From: Marasmius tenuissimus
Taxonomy: Eukaryota > Basidiomycota > Agaricomycetes > Agaricales > Marasmiaceae
Direction of reading: 5' to 3'
Length of the DNA: 64,000 nt
Assembly: GCA_029532415.1 (NCBI GenBank)
Contig: JAQOTA010000053.1
Location: 620,001-684,000 of the forward strand
Program-made: the position numbers and the translations under genes
In this document: piece after piece, positions 11,014 through 23,400 of the stretch
How positions within the stretch are numbered: position 1 is the stretch's first letter
Layout of the letters: the number at the start of each line of letters is the position of its first letter
Notes under the pieces: model-generated
The model's database searches: none
The model's input: the letters and a program-made list of their open reading frames with translations, nothing else
Told to the model about the DNA's origin: nothing

Positions 11014-13174
11014 ATGACACCGGAATTTACAGCAGCAGAATATGTAGCCCTTATCGTAGTGATAGTGGGAACTCACTGCTGGATGGCCTCAAATCGTTCT
11101 TCGAGGAAGTACTTTCCAGGGCCCAAAGGTCTTCCTCTGATTGGGAACGTTGGTCGGATTCCGACGACGCAAACATGGCGCTACTACGAGGAGCTATCTA
11201 AGACCTATGGTGAGTGGCAGAACCTTTTCGGACACGCTTGACCATGATCGAGCTCACACCCCGTCTGCAGGACCTATCTTTAGGCTCAATCTCGCAGGTG
11301 ATGAGATACTGGTTTTGAATGATCCCAAAGACGCGGAAGAGTTGGTAAGAGCCTCTGAAATGGATCTGAAATCTTGTACTTGTTCCACTAAGCAGCTTCT
11401 TTACAGCTCGGCCGAAGGTCACACAACTACTCTTCTCGTCCTCCTCTCATCTATGCTGGGAAGTATCAATCCCGAAATAAGCGCCTCATCATCCTTCCCT
11501 ACGGCAACGATTTGAAGAGGCAGCGCGCCGCCTTCAGTCAGATGGTCCAACCTAAAGGTACGTTGTATATGTCTCCGTCACGAACCCAACCGGTCCCGAG
11601 GACTGACGCGGACTCTTCTAGCCGTCGGTGGGTACGAGAACATCCAAGAGATCGAGGCCACAAAGCTCCTCCATGGTATGATCACCAACCCGGAAGATGC
11701 CGCTCAGCACGGCCGGAGATTCGTAGCATCCCTCGTGTTCCACATGGCCTACGGAGGGCGTCTCAAGGACGACTCCCGAGACCTTGAAGCGGTTACACAA
11801 GTTCTGGCAGACTTCGTACAAGACGCGGCTCCCGGCAAACACATTGTTGATTCTTTTCCGGGGCTTGACGAAATTCTTCCTGACTTCCTCGCTCCCTGGA
11901 GGGCGGAAGCGACGGCAAAACATCACTACGAGATGAAAGTGAGTCTCTCATTCTACCGTACGTCTCTCTTCGATGCGCTGACACGTACTCAAACAGCTCT
12001 ACAAACGACTCGCCCTACAAGTCAAATACCAAATGGACAACGACGAAATTGGTATTGAGTGCTTCGCCGCACGTTTGTGGGATGAGGTTCGCGGTAAAAC
12101 CGATGTTGATCTTGAAGAACTGGCCTACCGTATGTACCTTGAGCCTTCCTTCTTCTTGATCTTCCTTACTTCTCTGCAACAGTCCCTGGATCAGCGTTCG
12201 AAGCAGGGACCGACACGTCAACTGGTCTGATGCAATGGTTTGTCATGGCCATGCTCCTGTACCCTGAAACGATGCGCAAAGCACAGTCAGAATTGGACAG
12301 TGTGCTTGGTGCTGATGGAGAGACTATGCCTGGTTTTGTTCACTTCCCACGTCTACCATACTGCTGTGCTCTCGTCAAGGAAGTTATGAGGTCAGTCACG
12401 TGGCGGGCCTCTCTCCGATTCACTCACTCGAGTCCTATTAATGCGGCGTATACCTCGATACCTAGGTGGGCTTCCCCTGCTCCTACAGCCTTCCCTCACA
12501 CCTCTGAACACGACGATGAATACCAAGGGCACTTCGTACGTCGGCTGCATGTTTCACGCCATCAGACCACGCTCACAACCTCTCTACCCTACAGATTCCT
12601 GCTAAGACGATGATCATCCCGTGTGTTTGGTCCATGGTAATCTCATACATAGTACCCCGAGCCAGATTCAAATGATTTAACGTGCGTTTGTATCGCAGCA
12701 CCACCTCGAGGAATTATACCCCGACCCTATGGCATTCAAGCCCGAGCGTTTTGTCGACCCAACCAAACCAGAAGTTAACGTGAACGACCTCTTAAATGGA
12801 CACTACAGCTTCGGCTTTGGCAGGTCGGTGTTTCTCTAGAACGATATCTACGAGAATCTGTCGCTGAAGATGTCGCCTTCAAAGACGAAAATGTCCTGGG
12901 ATGTATTTAGGCGCCAAGTCGGTATGGATTGGTATGGTTCGCATGCTCTGGGCGTTCCACTTCGACTACAAACTCGACGACGAGGGCAAACGTATTCCCG
13001 TCTCTCCCGACAATTGTACCTCTGGATTGACTACGTATGTCTTACTGCAGTCTTTGAGATTCGTTCTATTCATGACTGTTGCATAGACGCCCTGAGGATT
13101 TTCCTTTCGTGGCCACACCCCGGTCCGAAGACCGCAAGCTGACCATCTTGAAGCAATTTGCGATCACGAAGTGA
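11014..13174 (+). CDS. Cytochrome P450 (P450-2), intact tandem paralogue
   Basis: This is a second haem monooxygenase with the same exon layout as P450-1 and closely similar protein sequence throughout. Visible features are the N-terminal hydrophobic anchor, the hinge FPGPKGLPLIGN, the I-helix AGTDTST, ExxR as EVMR, FKPERF, and the haem loop FGFGRRKCPG. It ends LKQFAITK at TGA 13172-13174. Introns interrupt the same codons as in P450-1 but their sequences have diverged. No stop or frameshift was found. Similarity continues into the 3' flank (a shared CATCCAACGAACACTATT block), showing that the duplication included non-coding DNA. It likely acts on the same or a related substrate as its paralogue; the substrate is unknown. 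Confidence 0.95.
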
Positions 13175-13669
13175 CCATCTGCGCTCGTAGATCTCATATC
13201 ATAGATTAGACTCATCCAACGAACACTATTAGATGCTAGTAGCCTCTTGTACGGGACGTTATTCGATTCGTGCCACAAACTGGAATTGTATAATCAAATT
13301 TCTTCCGTGCGCTTATTCTTATGTCTTGTCGTGCGTTGGTGTCTAGATGGGACATGGGGACAAGATTCGAAATGACGCCTCGTTTCTGAGGGTGCCCGGT
13401 AGTGCGCACTGCTTAGTAGTACTGCCGCCCCAGCATCGTTTGGCTTGTTTGGCGCGCGCGGGCCTGAATAAATCTGATTAGAACATCGGTTTCATGAGAA
13501 AGTCCGAAGACACTGAGACTCGTATCATGATTGGTCAGAACTCAAATCATGATGCCTGCGAAGTAATCAATGAACTCAATGGGTTATTGGGGTCACACGG
13601 GAGTTGTCTATAGTACACCTCACAACCTATTTTTCTCTGTGATTCCTCTCCATCACGACCCCTACAAAT
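13175..13669. other. OYE-1 upstream interval
   Basis: About 0.5 kb separates the P450-2 stop from the OYE-1 start. It holds the duplicated P450 3' flank and the presumed OYE-1 promoter. No clear TATA box is seen. The GATTGGTCAG motif near 13530 also occurs upstream of OYE-2 near 15633. Confidence 0.4.
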
Positions 13670-15022
<1,353 letters not shown>

Positions 15023-15358
15023 AATGTGGTAGCCATATAGAAACTGAATCGAAACAAAATGAGTCAAATGGTGATGATTCCGTCTCGATGGTATCTCGAC
15101 TACTTACATGTCAAAGGCTCACTCGCGTCCCACTGACCGGCATCGAGACTGACTCAGGAGATTGTGATGATGAGGGTGTGGAATGATTGAGTACTGAGTC
15201 AATTTTCGGAGCGTAGCCGTATATAAGAACTCGGTTGGCCGGGTGCACGGTTGTAGACAGCCTATAAGTACAACCCGGCCAAAACGGAATCATGGGAGGA
15301 GTCATCGTCTGCAATGCTTATGAATCTCAGGATCGCAAAAACTTGCAGGGCCCGCGGT

Positions 15359-15527
15359 ATACCCGGACCGTGCTATTCAACACCGATGCGTCGTAATTAG
15401 GTGCTCGGGCATACATGGGTGAAATCCCCATGCAACCATCTGCGAGCACCTACAGCTCACTTACAGGTCGTACTTTAGGTCTCCAGATAAATCGCGGCTC
15501 GTTTTGGTTACCCCAGCTTGGCGCCGA
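15359..15527. repeat. Dispersed ~166-bp repeat, copy 2
   Basis: This is a direct copy of 8569-8734 with substitutions and small indels. It keeps the CATCTGCGAGCACCTACAG and GGTCTCCAGATAA blocks and a mismatched version of the hairpin arms (ACCTACAG / CTTTAGGT). It lies between OYE-1 and OYE-2, just as copy 1 lies between the P450s. Confidence 0.7.
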
Positions 15528-15675
15528 GGGGGGCCGGGCCTGGCCCTGAGATCTGAGAGTTGAAACGTTGATGAATCATACTGGTCTGCACCATGAGTAA
15601 GCCTCAAGCTTGGTGATACTCATCGTAGGATTGGTCAGACACTTCGGTTATACGCGAAGCCATTGTCGGTGGAAA

Positions 15676-15683
15676 TATAAATA
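15676..15683 (+). promoter_or_regulatory. TATA box of OYE-2
   Basis: TATAAATA lies 75 bp upstream of the OYE-2 ATG at 15751. This supports the idea that OYE-2 was an expressed gene before the retrotransposon insertion. Confidence 0.55.
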
Positions 15684-15750
15684 AGATAACAAGGGAGAGG
15701 ATTGTCCATCATACTCCCTTTTCAAGTTCTCCCCCAAGACCCACATAAAT

Positions 15751-15895
15751 ATGCCAGCTTCAACCTCCCAATTGTTCCAGCCCATCAAGCTCGGAGATGT
15801 AACACTGGGAAACAGAGTAGTCCTTGCCCCGTTGACGAGGCTCCGCGCAGACACCAGCCACGTACCACACACTGGTCTCGTTAAGGAGTACTACT
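15751..15895 (+). pseudogene. OYE-2, 5' fragment (interrupted by retrotransposon)
   Basis: These are the first 48 codons of a second old yellow enzyme gene, matching OYE-1 from the ATG through the FMN-binding N-terminus to the codons for VKEYY. The reading frame is then cut by the LTR element at 15896. The last five bases here, CTACT (15891-15895), are repeated at 28642-28646 as the target-site duplication. Joining across the element without one duplicate copy restores the frame, so the gene was intact when hit. The residual frame reads a few codons into the LTR and could at most give a short useless peptide. Confidence 0.93.
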
Positions 15896-16205
15896 TGTTG
15901 AATCCGTGGACTATATTTAGATCCCGGTATATCCGAAGTCCCGGTTCATACTTCCCGCCATCATATTATGCGGGACTATTGTTCCATTTATCATTTCTAC
16001 TTATGATCATATGTACAATTTCATTGTCGTCCTTATATGGTATTCACTATAGTCTCTACATGTATATAAGCTCGTAGTTCTCTACTTGAATCTACAGTGT
16101 GCTTGAGCTTCTACGTCTCGCCTCTATCTCTCTAAACTCCTCTCTGGTAAGTAGTAGTATAGCTATGTTGTAGTCCTCTGCGCTAGGCGTCATGCCGGCT
16201 CATCA
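15896..16205 (+). repeat. 5' LTR of outer copia element
   Basis: This is a 310-bp LTR bounded by TG...CA. It carries a TATATAAG promoter motif at 16063-16070 and, near its 3' end, a strong splice-donor-like GTAAGT at 16147. It matches the 3' LTR at 28332-28641 except for about two substitutions (near 16029 and 16181). Confidence 0.95.
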
Positions 16206-16472
16206 GGTTATGGGCCCCGGTTAGCCCGACTACAATGACGAGCGCCTTAATGGCTGCTGTCAGCGACGAGCGCCCCTAGGCTGCTGTCATCGGCTAGCTA
16301 GGCTAGACCTGCATGTTGCCATCGACCTCTTAATTGAGTGCTCGATCTATGGCATTGATGTACGTCCTTCGACGACATCGGATCTCAAGGATCCAATGCT
16401 CCTCGTTGAGCATAGCGCCTTAATGGCTGCTCCCTGTGTTGATTAGACGCATGCTGATGCTGTCTTTTCTAG
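16147..16472 (+). other. Candidate leader intron spanning LTR end, primer-binding site and leader
   Basis: A consensus donor (TG|GTAAGTA, 16147) lies inside the LTR. A good acceptor with branch and pyrimidine features (CTGATGCTGTCTTTTCTAG, ending 16472) lies 33 bp before the Gag ATG. Both signals are kept in the inner copy. Splicing would remove the primer-binding site from the mRNA while leaving Gag-Pol unchanged. This is inferred from sequence alone. Confidence 0.4.
16206..16220 (+). other. Primer-binding site, initiator tRNA-Met half-tRNA type
   Basis: GGTTATGGGCCCCGG directly follows the LTR. Its complement contains GGGCCCAUAACC, which is the anticodon arm (CAU) of eukaryotic initiator tRNA-Met. 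This suggests priming by a cleaved internal tRNA end, as known for Drosophila copia, rather than by the tRNA 3' CCA end. The site is conserved in the inner copy at 26135-26149 (opposite strand). Confidence 0.65.
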
Positions 16473-16505
16473 ATCCAACACCAAACAACCTAACCTCTTA
16501 CTATC

Positions 16506-18875
16506 ATGTTTGACGTTAAGAAATTCTTCTCCGGTCGCTTCGACGGCACTGGATTCCGCCAGACTTATAACGGCGAAATGGAAGCTGTTACTAAGGCTCA
16601 AGGCCTCTATCGTCACCTCACTGGTGCGGCCAAGAAGCCTACGTACCCACTGGGGGAACCTATTGTTCCGACCATTACGGTTACTACTCCCCCTGGTGGA
16701 ACTGCTCAGCCTGCAGCTGGAACTGACAGTGACGACGAACCTGATCGTCACCCTCCCACCGAAGCTCAGATCACGGCGTACAATACTGCGCTAGAATCAT
16801 GGGAGGAAAAAGACCTCCAGCTGATGGGTATCATTCAGTTGACCTCCACGAAGGAAGTCTTTGAACCCCTCAAGGACATGGACGCTGCCAAAGCCTGGTC
16901 CACCATTGTCACCACCTACGGCGAACCAACTCTGTCTGCCATCTATGGCGACTTCGTCAAATTGGTGTCCTTCCGGCTTACTACCAGCCATCCCCAGGCT
17001 GGCATCGCCAAGTTCAAACACTACATTGAACGTCTTGCCGAGGTCGGGGTTGAACTCCCCGAGTTGATCAAAGCTCTCCTTCTCATTGCAGCTATTCCTC
17101 CCGAATGGGACGCCGCTTCATCTAAATCTCTTCATGATTTCTCAAGAGATCCTGAAAGTGACACTGCCCTCACCGTTGGTGACGTTCATGAAGCCATCAT
17201 GGTTGAATATGAACGTCAGAACCCTCAGCTTGCCAACCGCCTCTCTGCGGTCAAGCGTGCTGGTAACCGCGAACCATCTTTTGGTCAGCAGCAGCGTCCG
17301 CCGCAGCAACGTCAGCAGCGTGGACAGCAGCAGCGTGGCCAACAGCGCCAACCACAGCAGCAGCAGCAACGCCCCTCTTCGAACCAAAACAACGGTAAGA
17401 AGAAGAAGCAGCAGCAGCGTGGTACCCGTGGTGGTATCAACCAGCATCAGGGTCCCGGCAATGCCGGCGGTAACAACGGTGGTAACAATCGGTCGCATGG
17501 TCATTCCCATCTGGCATCCTATGCATCCGTCGTAGCTTCCCCCGCTCCTATCCGTCCCTATTCCTCGATCACCGACCGCAGGGAACGTATCGCGTTGAAC
17601 GCGGTTAACAACTCCTTGCGCGCTGAGATCGCCAGCGCCCCTCCTGTTCGCGCTATGGGATCACCGCCCCCAGCTCACTTCACCGGTCACTGGGACAAGT
17701 CCTGCGACAGCACTGTCCCTCAGCCAGCTGTCAAGAAGAACCCGGCTGCTATGCAGTCCTTCACTGGTTTCAAGCCATCTCAGTCAGTATTTGATGATGT
17801 CCGTGGAGCACGTTCCCTTGCTGACAGACTTGGTGCCCCCAAGACGGCGCGGTATCTCAAACCCTTCGAACAGATCGTCACGTCCGCCACCAATCGTTCG
17901 CTCCAGGACCGCATTGAACAACCACGTGCGTCCTCGTCCAAGCGTCTTTTGGAGGATGATGAGGGATATGAGGGAGCCGGATCTCCTTCTTCTACTTCTT
18001 CTAAACGCTCTCGTAGCGCTGATCCTGATGAAGATGTAGAGATGGACTGGGGATCTGACGACGGTATGGAAGACATGACCTCTCTATTCGGTAATAATGT
18101 TGACAACGATATTGCCGAAGCTGCAGGGGTTGAGGACGTCCCGGATGACGTCTCTCTTGGATCGTTCCACGATGACAGGCAAGTACCATACCTTGACCTG
18201 CTTTCCCAAGCTGATGCAAACTTACAGCGCTGCTCTCAACTAGTTGGTATCAGTAGTGCGCGCGGTAGTCGTAGTGATCTGGTATCACTTGTACATTTTT
18301 GCAATGCTATTTCCACCCACTTTGTGGGTTGTACTCAATGTAAGGGAAAGAAAAGTGTGAACAACGCACAGGGTTGGCTCCTTGATTCTGGTGCCTCCTC
18401 TCATTTCACGAACGATATGAATGACTTCGCTGAATATGAATCGCTTGATGGTCCTATCGTAAATACTGCGAATAAGGGCAACCCTATACAGATCAAGGGT
18501 AAAGGCACAGTCTTCATTAAGCATAATGTTGAGGGACATGACGGGAAACTTACCGAGCGCGTTTCGCGTCTCTATCCTGTCTATTACATACCTCAATTGG
18601 ACATACGTCTACTATCAATGGGAGAGTTCCTTCAAGATGGTTTATCAATTCGTGGAAACGCGAAGAAGTTAGCCTTCTATTCATCACAGCGACGACAGTC
18701 GCTTGTTTCCTACCCTCATATGCCTGGTCAAACCATTTATTGGGTACACTCGCGGAAAGCATCTGCTGAGGTTTTAATGGCCAAGTCGGTTGTTTATAAC
18801 GTCGACTACGATATTGAGCACAGACGCTTTGGGCATCCATCCGATAAAGCCCTGAATAAAGCTCGGAAACATACG
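16506..18875 (+). pseudogene. Outer copia Gag-Pol, 5' part (Gag, protease, start of integrase)
   Basis: The ORF opens at ATG 16506 (MFDVKKFFSGRF) and codes for a copia-type Gag, a Gln/Arg/Asn-rich basic stretch (about residues 258-330), an acidic Ser-rich region with an NLS-like KRSRS, the aspartic protease motif DSGASSHF near residue 626, and the GAG-pre-integrase zinc motif start (HRRFGH). It is nearly identical to the inner copy. The frame is real up to 18875. Beyond that the sequence is inverted, so the apparent extension to 18947 is read-through of antisense DNA. Confidence 0.9.
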
Positions 18876-19588
18876 CCAATGAAAGTCATTAACTCACTAC
18901 GAGGAGCAAGCTTATTCTTCCTACGATCTTCAGGAATAAAGACGTAGGCTGCACAACCCATAACTCGGAGATGTGAAACATCTGGTGCTTCGCCGTAAAG
19001 CATTTCGAACGGAGTTCGCCAGCTCAAACGTTGCACAGGAGTGCGATTGTAGAGGTGGACAGCGTGCACATGGCAGAATTCCCACCAGGACTGAGGCATA
19101 CAAGCTTCAAAGCGAAGAGCTTCAGCCTTCTCGTGAATAGTCCTGTTAAATCGTTCAGCACGACCGTTTTGTTGTGGTGTATACGGTATGCTTTGATCCC
19201 TCTGGATCCCATACTCTTTCAGTACTGCATCAAACTTATCTCCCTTGTACTCTCCCCCTTCATCGGACATCCAGGTCTTGACGACAGCATTGAATTGCGT
19301 CTTGACCATAGTGAGGAAGTCCCTCAAAGCGGGTACTGCCTCGTCTTTCGTCTTGAGCTTGGAGGTCCAAACGTAGGACGTGCAGTCATCAAGAAAAGAG
19401 ATGTAGTACTTGTACCGGTGATAAGATTCAGCCGGGTACGACTTCAAATCCGAATGTATGCGCTCAAACGGTTTAGAAGCTCTCGTTGTAGAGTTGGGGA
19501 ACGATTTCTCATGCATCTTGCCTTCAGCACAACCACGACACAGAGGTGTCTTCTTAGTAGGCATTCTTAGGTCAAGTGGGAAACCTTG
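18876..19588 (-). pseudogene. Inverted 713-bp integrase segment of outer copia element
   Basis: This stretch encodes on the minus strand the zinc-finger CxxC half (PLCRGC) and the integrase core, with HSDLK, SDEGGEYKGD and the E of NGRAERFN. The rest of the outer element reads plus. It aligns in the same orientation with 22767-23479 of the inner minus-strand copy, also 713 bp. Both breakpoints are sharp: left after ...CATACG, right before CTACCAAG. Rotating it would restore the expected Gag-Pol order. It kills the outer element's integrase. Confidence 0.9.
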
Positions 19589-20084
19589 CTACCAAGATGG
19601 AATGAAAGGCTTCCTGTTCATGCGAAGTAATAATTCCGTATTCAAAGGTAGCACTGCACTATTCGATGAGACGCTATACAATAAGTGTCCTGATGCCAAA
19701 ACTCGTGGCTTCACACCTGTCGGTAGTGAACCTTTTACTTTGGGTGAAAATCCCAACATTCCTTCGGAAGATGAAGACTCTGATGACGATTGGGACGATA
19801 CTCCGTTCCCAGATCTCAGACGTCGCTCCGAACCTTCTAAGAGATCAGAACCTCAAGTTGACGAACCTGCAGGTGGCCCTGCGCCAGGGGATTTGCCACT
19901 CCCTCAATCTGGTCCTCCGACGCCTCCAGGCGAACCCGCCGTTCCTCCGCCTGCACCAGCAGCGGATGGTCCACGCCGGTCTTCGAGGCAGCGGAAGGGT
20001 GTAACGCAACCTGGTAATATATTTGGTGAACAGCGGAACCCAAATAGACCCTCAGACATAATTCGCGACTTAGAGAATAAGAAT
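19589..20084 (+). pseudogene. Outer copia Pol, middle part (integrase C-terminal and linker)
   Basis: After the inversion the plus-strand Pol resumes at YQDGMKGFLFMRSNNSVFKG and runs through the acidic, proline-rich integrase C-terminal linker (GGPAPGDLPLPQSGPPTPPG) to about 20084. There the inner element is inserted. The last five bases, AGAAT (20080-20084), are duplicated at 26461-26465. Confidence 0.9.
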
Positions 20085-20395
20085 TGATGAGCCGGCATGA
20101 CGCCTAGCGCAGAGGACTACAACATAGCTATACTACTACTTACCAGAGAGGAGTTTAGAGAGATAGAGGCGAGACGTAGAAGCTCAAGCACACTGTAGAT
20201 TCAGGTAGAGAACTACGAGCTTATATACATGAAGATACTATAGTGAATACCATATAAGGACGATAATAGGAATTGTACATATGATCATAAGTCGAAATGA
20301 TAAATGGAACAATAGTCCCGCATAATATGATGGCGGGAAGTATGAACCGGGACTTCGGGTATACCGGGATCTAGATATAGTCCACGGATTCAACA
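20085..20395 (-). repeat. 3' LTR of inner copia element
   Basis: This is the 311-bp LTR in reverse orientation, reading TGATGAGCC...GGATTCAACA on the plus strand. It is followed by the purine-rich tract (CACCCCCTCGCTAAG on plus), which borders the element's 3' LTR. Confidence 0.95.
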
Positions 20396-20437
20396 CACCC
20401 CCTCGCTAAGTGCAGCTGAAAAGCGCATCTGAGCGAA

Positions 20438-23400
20438 TCAAGTGGACGAATAGAATTCAAGTCCAAGGTGATCTCTGAAGCGTAAGAACTTCTCATGTCC
20501 AAGATTCTTCGTAAACATGTCTGCGGGATTATAGACTCCTTCAATAAAGAACAGCTCGACTTTGCCATCTTCAACACACGATCGGATATAGTGATACCGA
20601 ATATCGATGTGCTTGGTTCGGCGTTCTTGAACCGGATTAGATGCAATGAAGATAGAGCCTTGGTTATCTCCGCAGATTGGAATAGGACCTAAATCAATTC
20701 CTAGTTCAGAGAGTAGCGATCTTATCCAGGAAGCTTGACGACTGCAATCCGACAGTGCCATATACTCAGCTTCAGTGGAAGAAAGAGCTACAGTCTTCTG
20801 GGCGTGTGATTGCCACGAGAAGATGCCGCCTGCTAACTTGAAGAAGTAGCCAGTGATCGAACGGCGTTTGATGGGATCAGCAGCCCAATCCGAGTCTGTG
20901 AACGCAAGAAGACCTCCATCAGAGTCACCGTCGTAGACAAGTGAATAATCTGATGTGCCAGCTAGATAGCGGCAGATATACAGAGCTTTATCGAGGTGTT
21001 CCTTCGTTGGATTAGAAGAGAACTGGGACAGCTTCGTAACTGCATAGGCAATATCAGGACGTGTGCCCAGCATAATATACAGAAGCGACCCAATCACAGA
21101 CTGGAATTTGGAGCGAATGACAGGATTGACTGGACCATCGTTTGGAGTTGGCACATAGCCAGCAGGTAAGGGCGTAGGAGCACCTTTTGCATTCTGCATC
21201 CCGAAACGTTCAAGGACTTTCTTCAGATAATCCTTCTGATCAATCATGATCTTATTGCCTTCGCGACGAATGCTCATGCGAAGAAACTCGCTAGCATCGC
21301 CCATATCGCGGCATTCCCATCGAGCCATGAACTCGGCTTTCTTTTTGTCAACAAAAGCTTTGTTAGGACCCATGAAGAGTGCATCGTCAACGTATATGAT
21401 CGCATACACAACTTCACCACTCTTCGGATCTTTACAGATGAAGAGTCCGGCATCGGAAGTCAGGCGTTTAAAGCCTAGTACTTCCATGGACGAGCTGAGG
21501 GTTCGCCACCACTCAAGGGCAGCTTGCTTCAGTCCATATAATGCACGACGCAGGCGTAGTACCTTACGTTCTTGGCCCTTGACTTTGAAGCCTTCAGGTT
21601 GTTCCATGTAAATTTCCTCAACAAGATCGCCATAAAGGAAGGCGTTCTTAACATCAACAGAAGTGATGTACCAGTTTTTGAGAGCTGCAAGAGCAAGCAT
21701 CATACGAACAGTCTCATAACGAACAACTGGTGAGAAGATCTCATCAAAGTCGACACCTTCGACCTGAGAGAAACCTTTGGCAACAAGCCTCGCTTTTTTG
21801 CGACCATTCGACTTGACGTCGAAGACCCATCTATTTCTGATGGCTTTGCGACCTTTAGGCAAGTCACAGAGTTCGAAGACCTTGCGCTTACGAAGTGCCT
21901 CAAGTTCTTCGTGGCAAGCAGTCTTCCATTCCTTCTGTTGCTCAACAGGCAACTTTAGAATATCGCGGAGTGTCCACTCTCTGATGTTGGAGAAATCAGG
22001 AGTATCGGACGTTGGAAGCGAATCGTGAATTGGAACAGCATTGTTCAACAGGTAAATCACGAATCCTACTCCCCCTTCTTGGGTCAGTCTTTCGACTACG
22101 CTTTCTTCCTCATGCGACTCAGTGGTGCTTCCACTAGGTTCTGGAGCAGGCGGAGGCGGAAGTGGACCAGGAATCCCCTTTTTACCACCTTTGCCTTTCC
22201 TAGATCGCGAAGAGCTAGGACGATCAACTGGATGTGAAGGTTCTTTATCTCCAGTGACGTTTCTCCAAGTATTATTATTCTCTAAGTCGCGAATAATGTC
22301 TGAGGGTCTATTTGGGTTCCGCTGTTCACCAAATATGTTACCAGGTTGCGTTGTACCCTTCCGCTGCCTCGAAGACCGGCGTGGACCATCCGCTGCTGGT
22401 GCAGGCGGAGGAACGGCGGGTTCGCCTGGAGGCGTCGGAGGACCAGATTGAGGGAGTGGCAAATCCCCTGGCGCAGGGCCACCTGCAGGTTCGTCAACCT
22501 GAGGTTCTGATCTCTTAGAAGGTTCGGAGCGATGTCTGAGATCTGGCAATGGAGTATCAAAACCGTCGTCATCAGAGTCTTCATCTTCCGAAGGAATGTT
22601 GGGATTTTCACCCAAAGTAAATGGTTCACTACCGACAGGTGTGAAGCCACGAGTTTTGGCATCAGGACATTTATTGTATAGCGTCTCATCGAATAGTGCA
22701 GTGCTACCTTTGAATACGGAATTATTACTTCGCATGAACAGGAAGCCTTTCATTCCATCTTGGTAGCCAATGAAAGTCATTAACTCACTACGAGGAGCAA
22801 GCTTATTCTTCCTACGATCTTCAGGAATAAAGACGTAGGCTGCACAACCCATAACTCGGAGATGTGAAACATCTGGTGCTTCGCCGTAAAGCATTTCGAA
22901 CGGAGTTCGCCAGCTCAAACGTTGCACAGGAGTGCGATTGTAGAGGTGGACAGCGTGCACATGGCAGAATTCCCACCAGGACTGAGGCATACAAGCTTCA
23001 AAGCGAAGAGCTTCAGCCTTCTCGTGAATAGTCCTGTTAAATCGTTCAGCATGACCGTTTTGTTGTGGTGTATACGGTATGCTTTGATCCCTTTGGATCC
23101 CGTACTCTTTCAGTACTGCATCGAACTTATCTCCTTTGTACTCTCCCCCTTCATCGGACATCCAGGTCTTGACAACAGTATTGAATTGCGTCTTGACCAT
23201 AGTAAGGAAGTCCCTCAAAGCGGGTACTGCCTCGTCTTTCGTCTTGAGCTTGGAGGTCCAAACGTAGGACGTGCAGTCATCGAGAAAAGAGATGTAGTAC
23301 TTGTACCGGTGATACGATTCAGCCGGGTACGACTTCAAATCCGAATGTATGCGTTCAAACGGTTTAGAAGCTCTCGTTGTAGAGTTGGGGAACGATTTCT

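Noticed and set aside
17280..17420. CAG-rich stretch as a microsatellite or CRISPR-like repeat
   Set aside because: It encodes the in-frame Gln/Arg tract of Gag and is repeated exactly in the inner copy. There are no regular spacers, and the organism is a eukaryote.
18947..19570. Plus-strand ORFs at 19031-19570 as a separate gene
   Set aside because: They are antisense to the inverted copia integrase segment, and the same antisense frame appears at 22922-23581 opposite the intact inner integrase.
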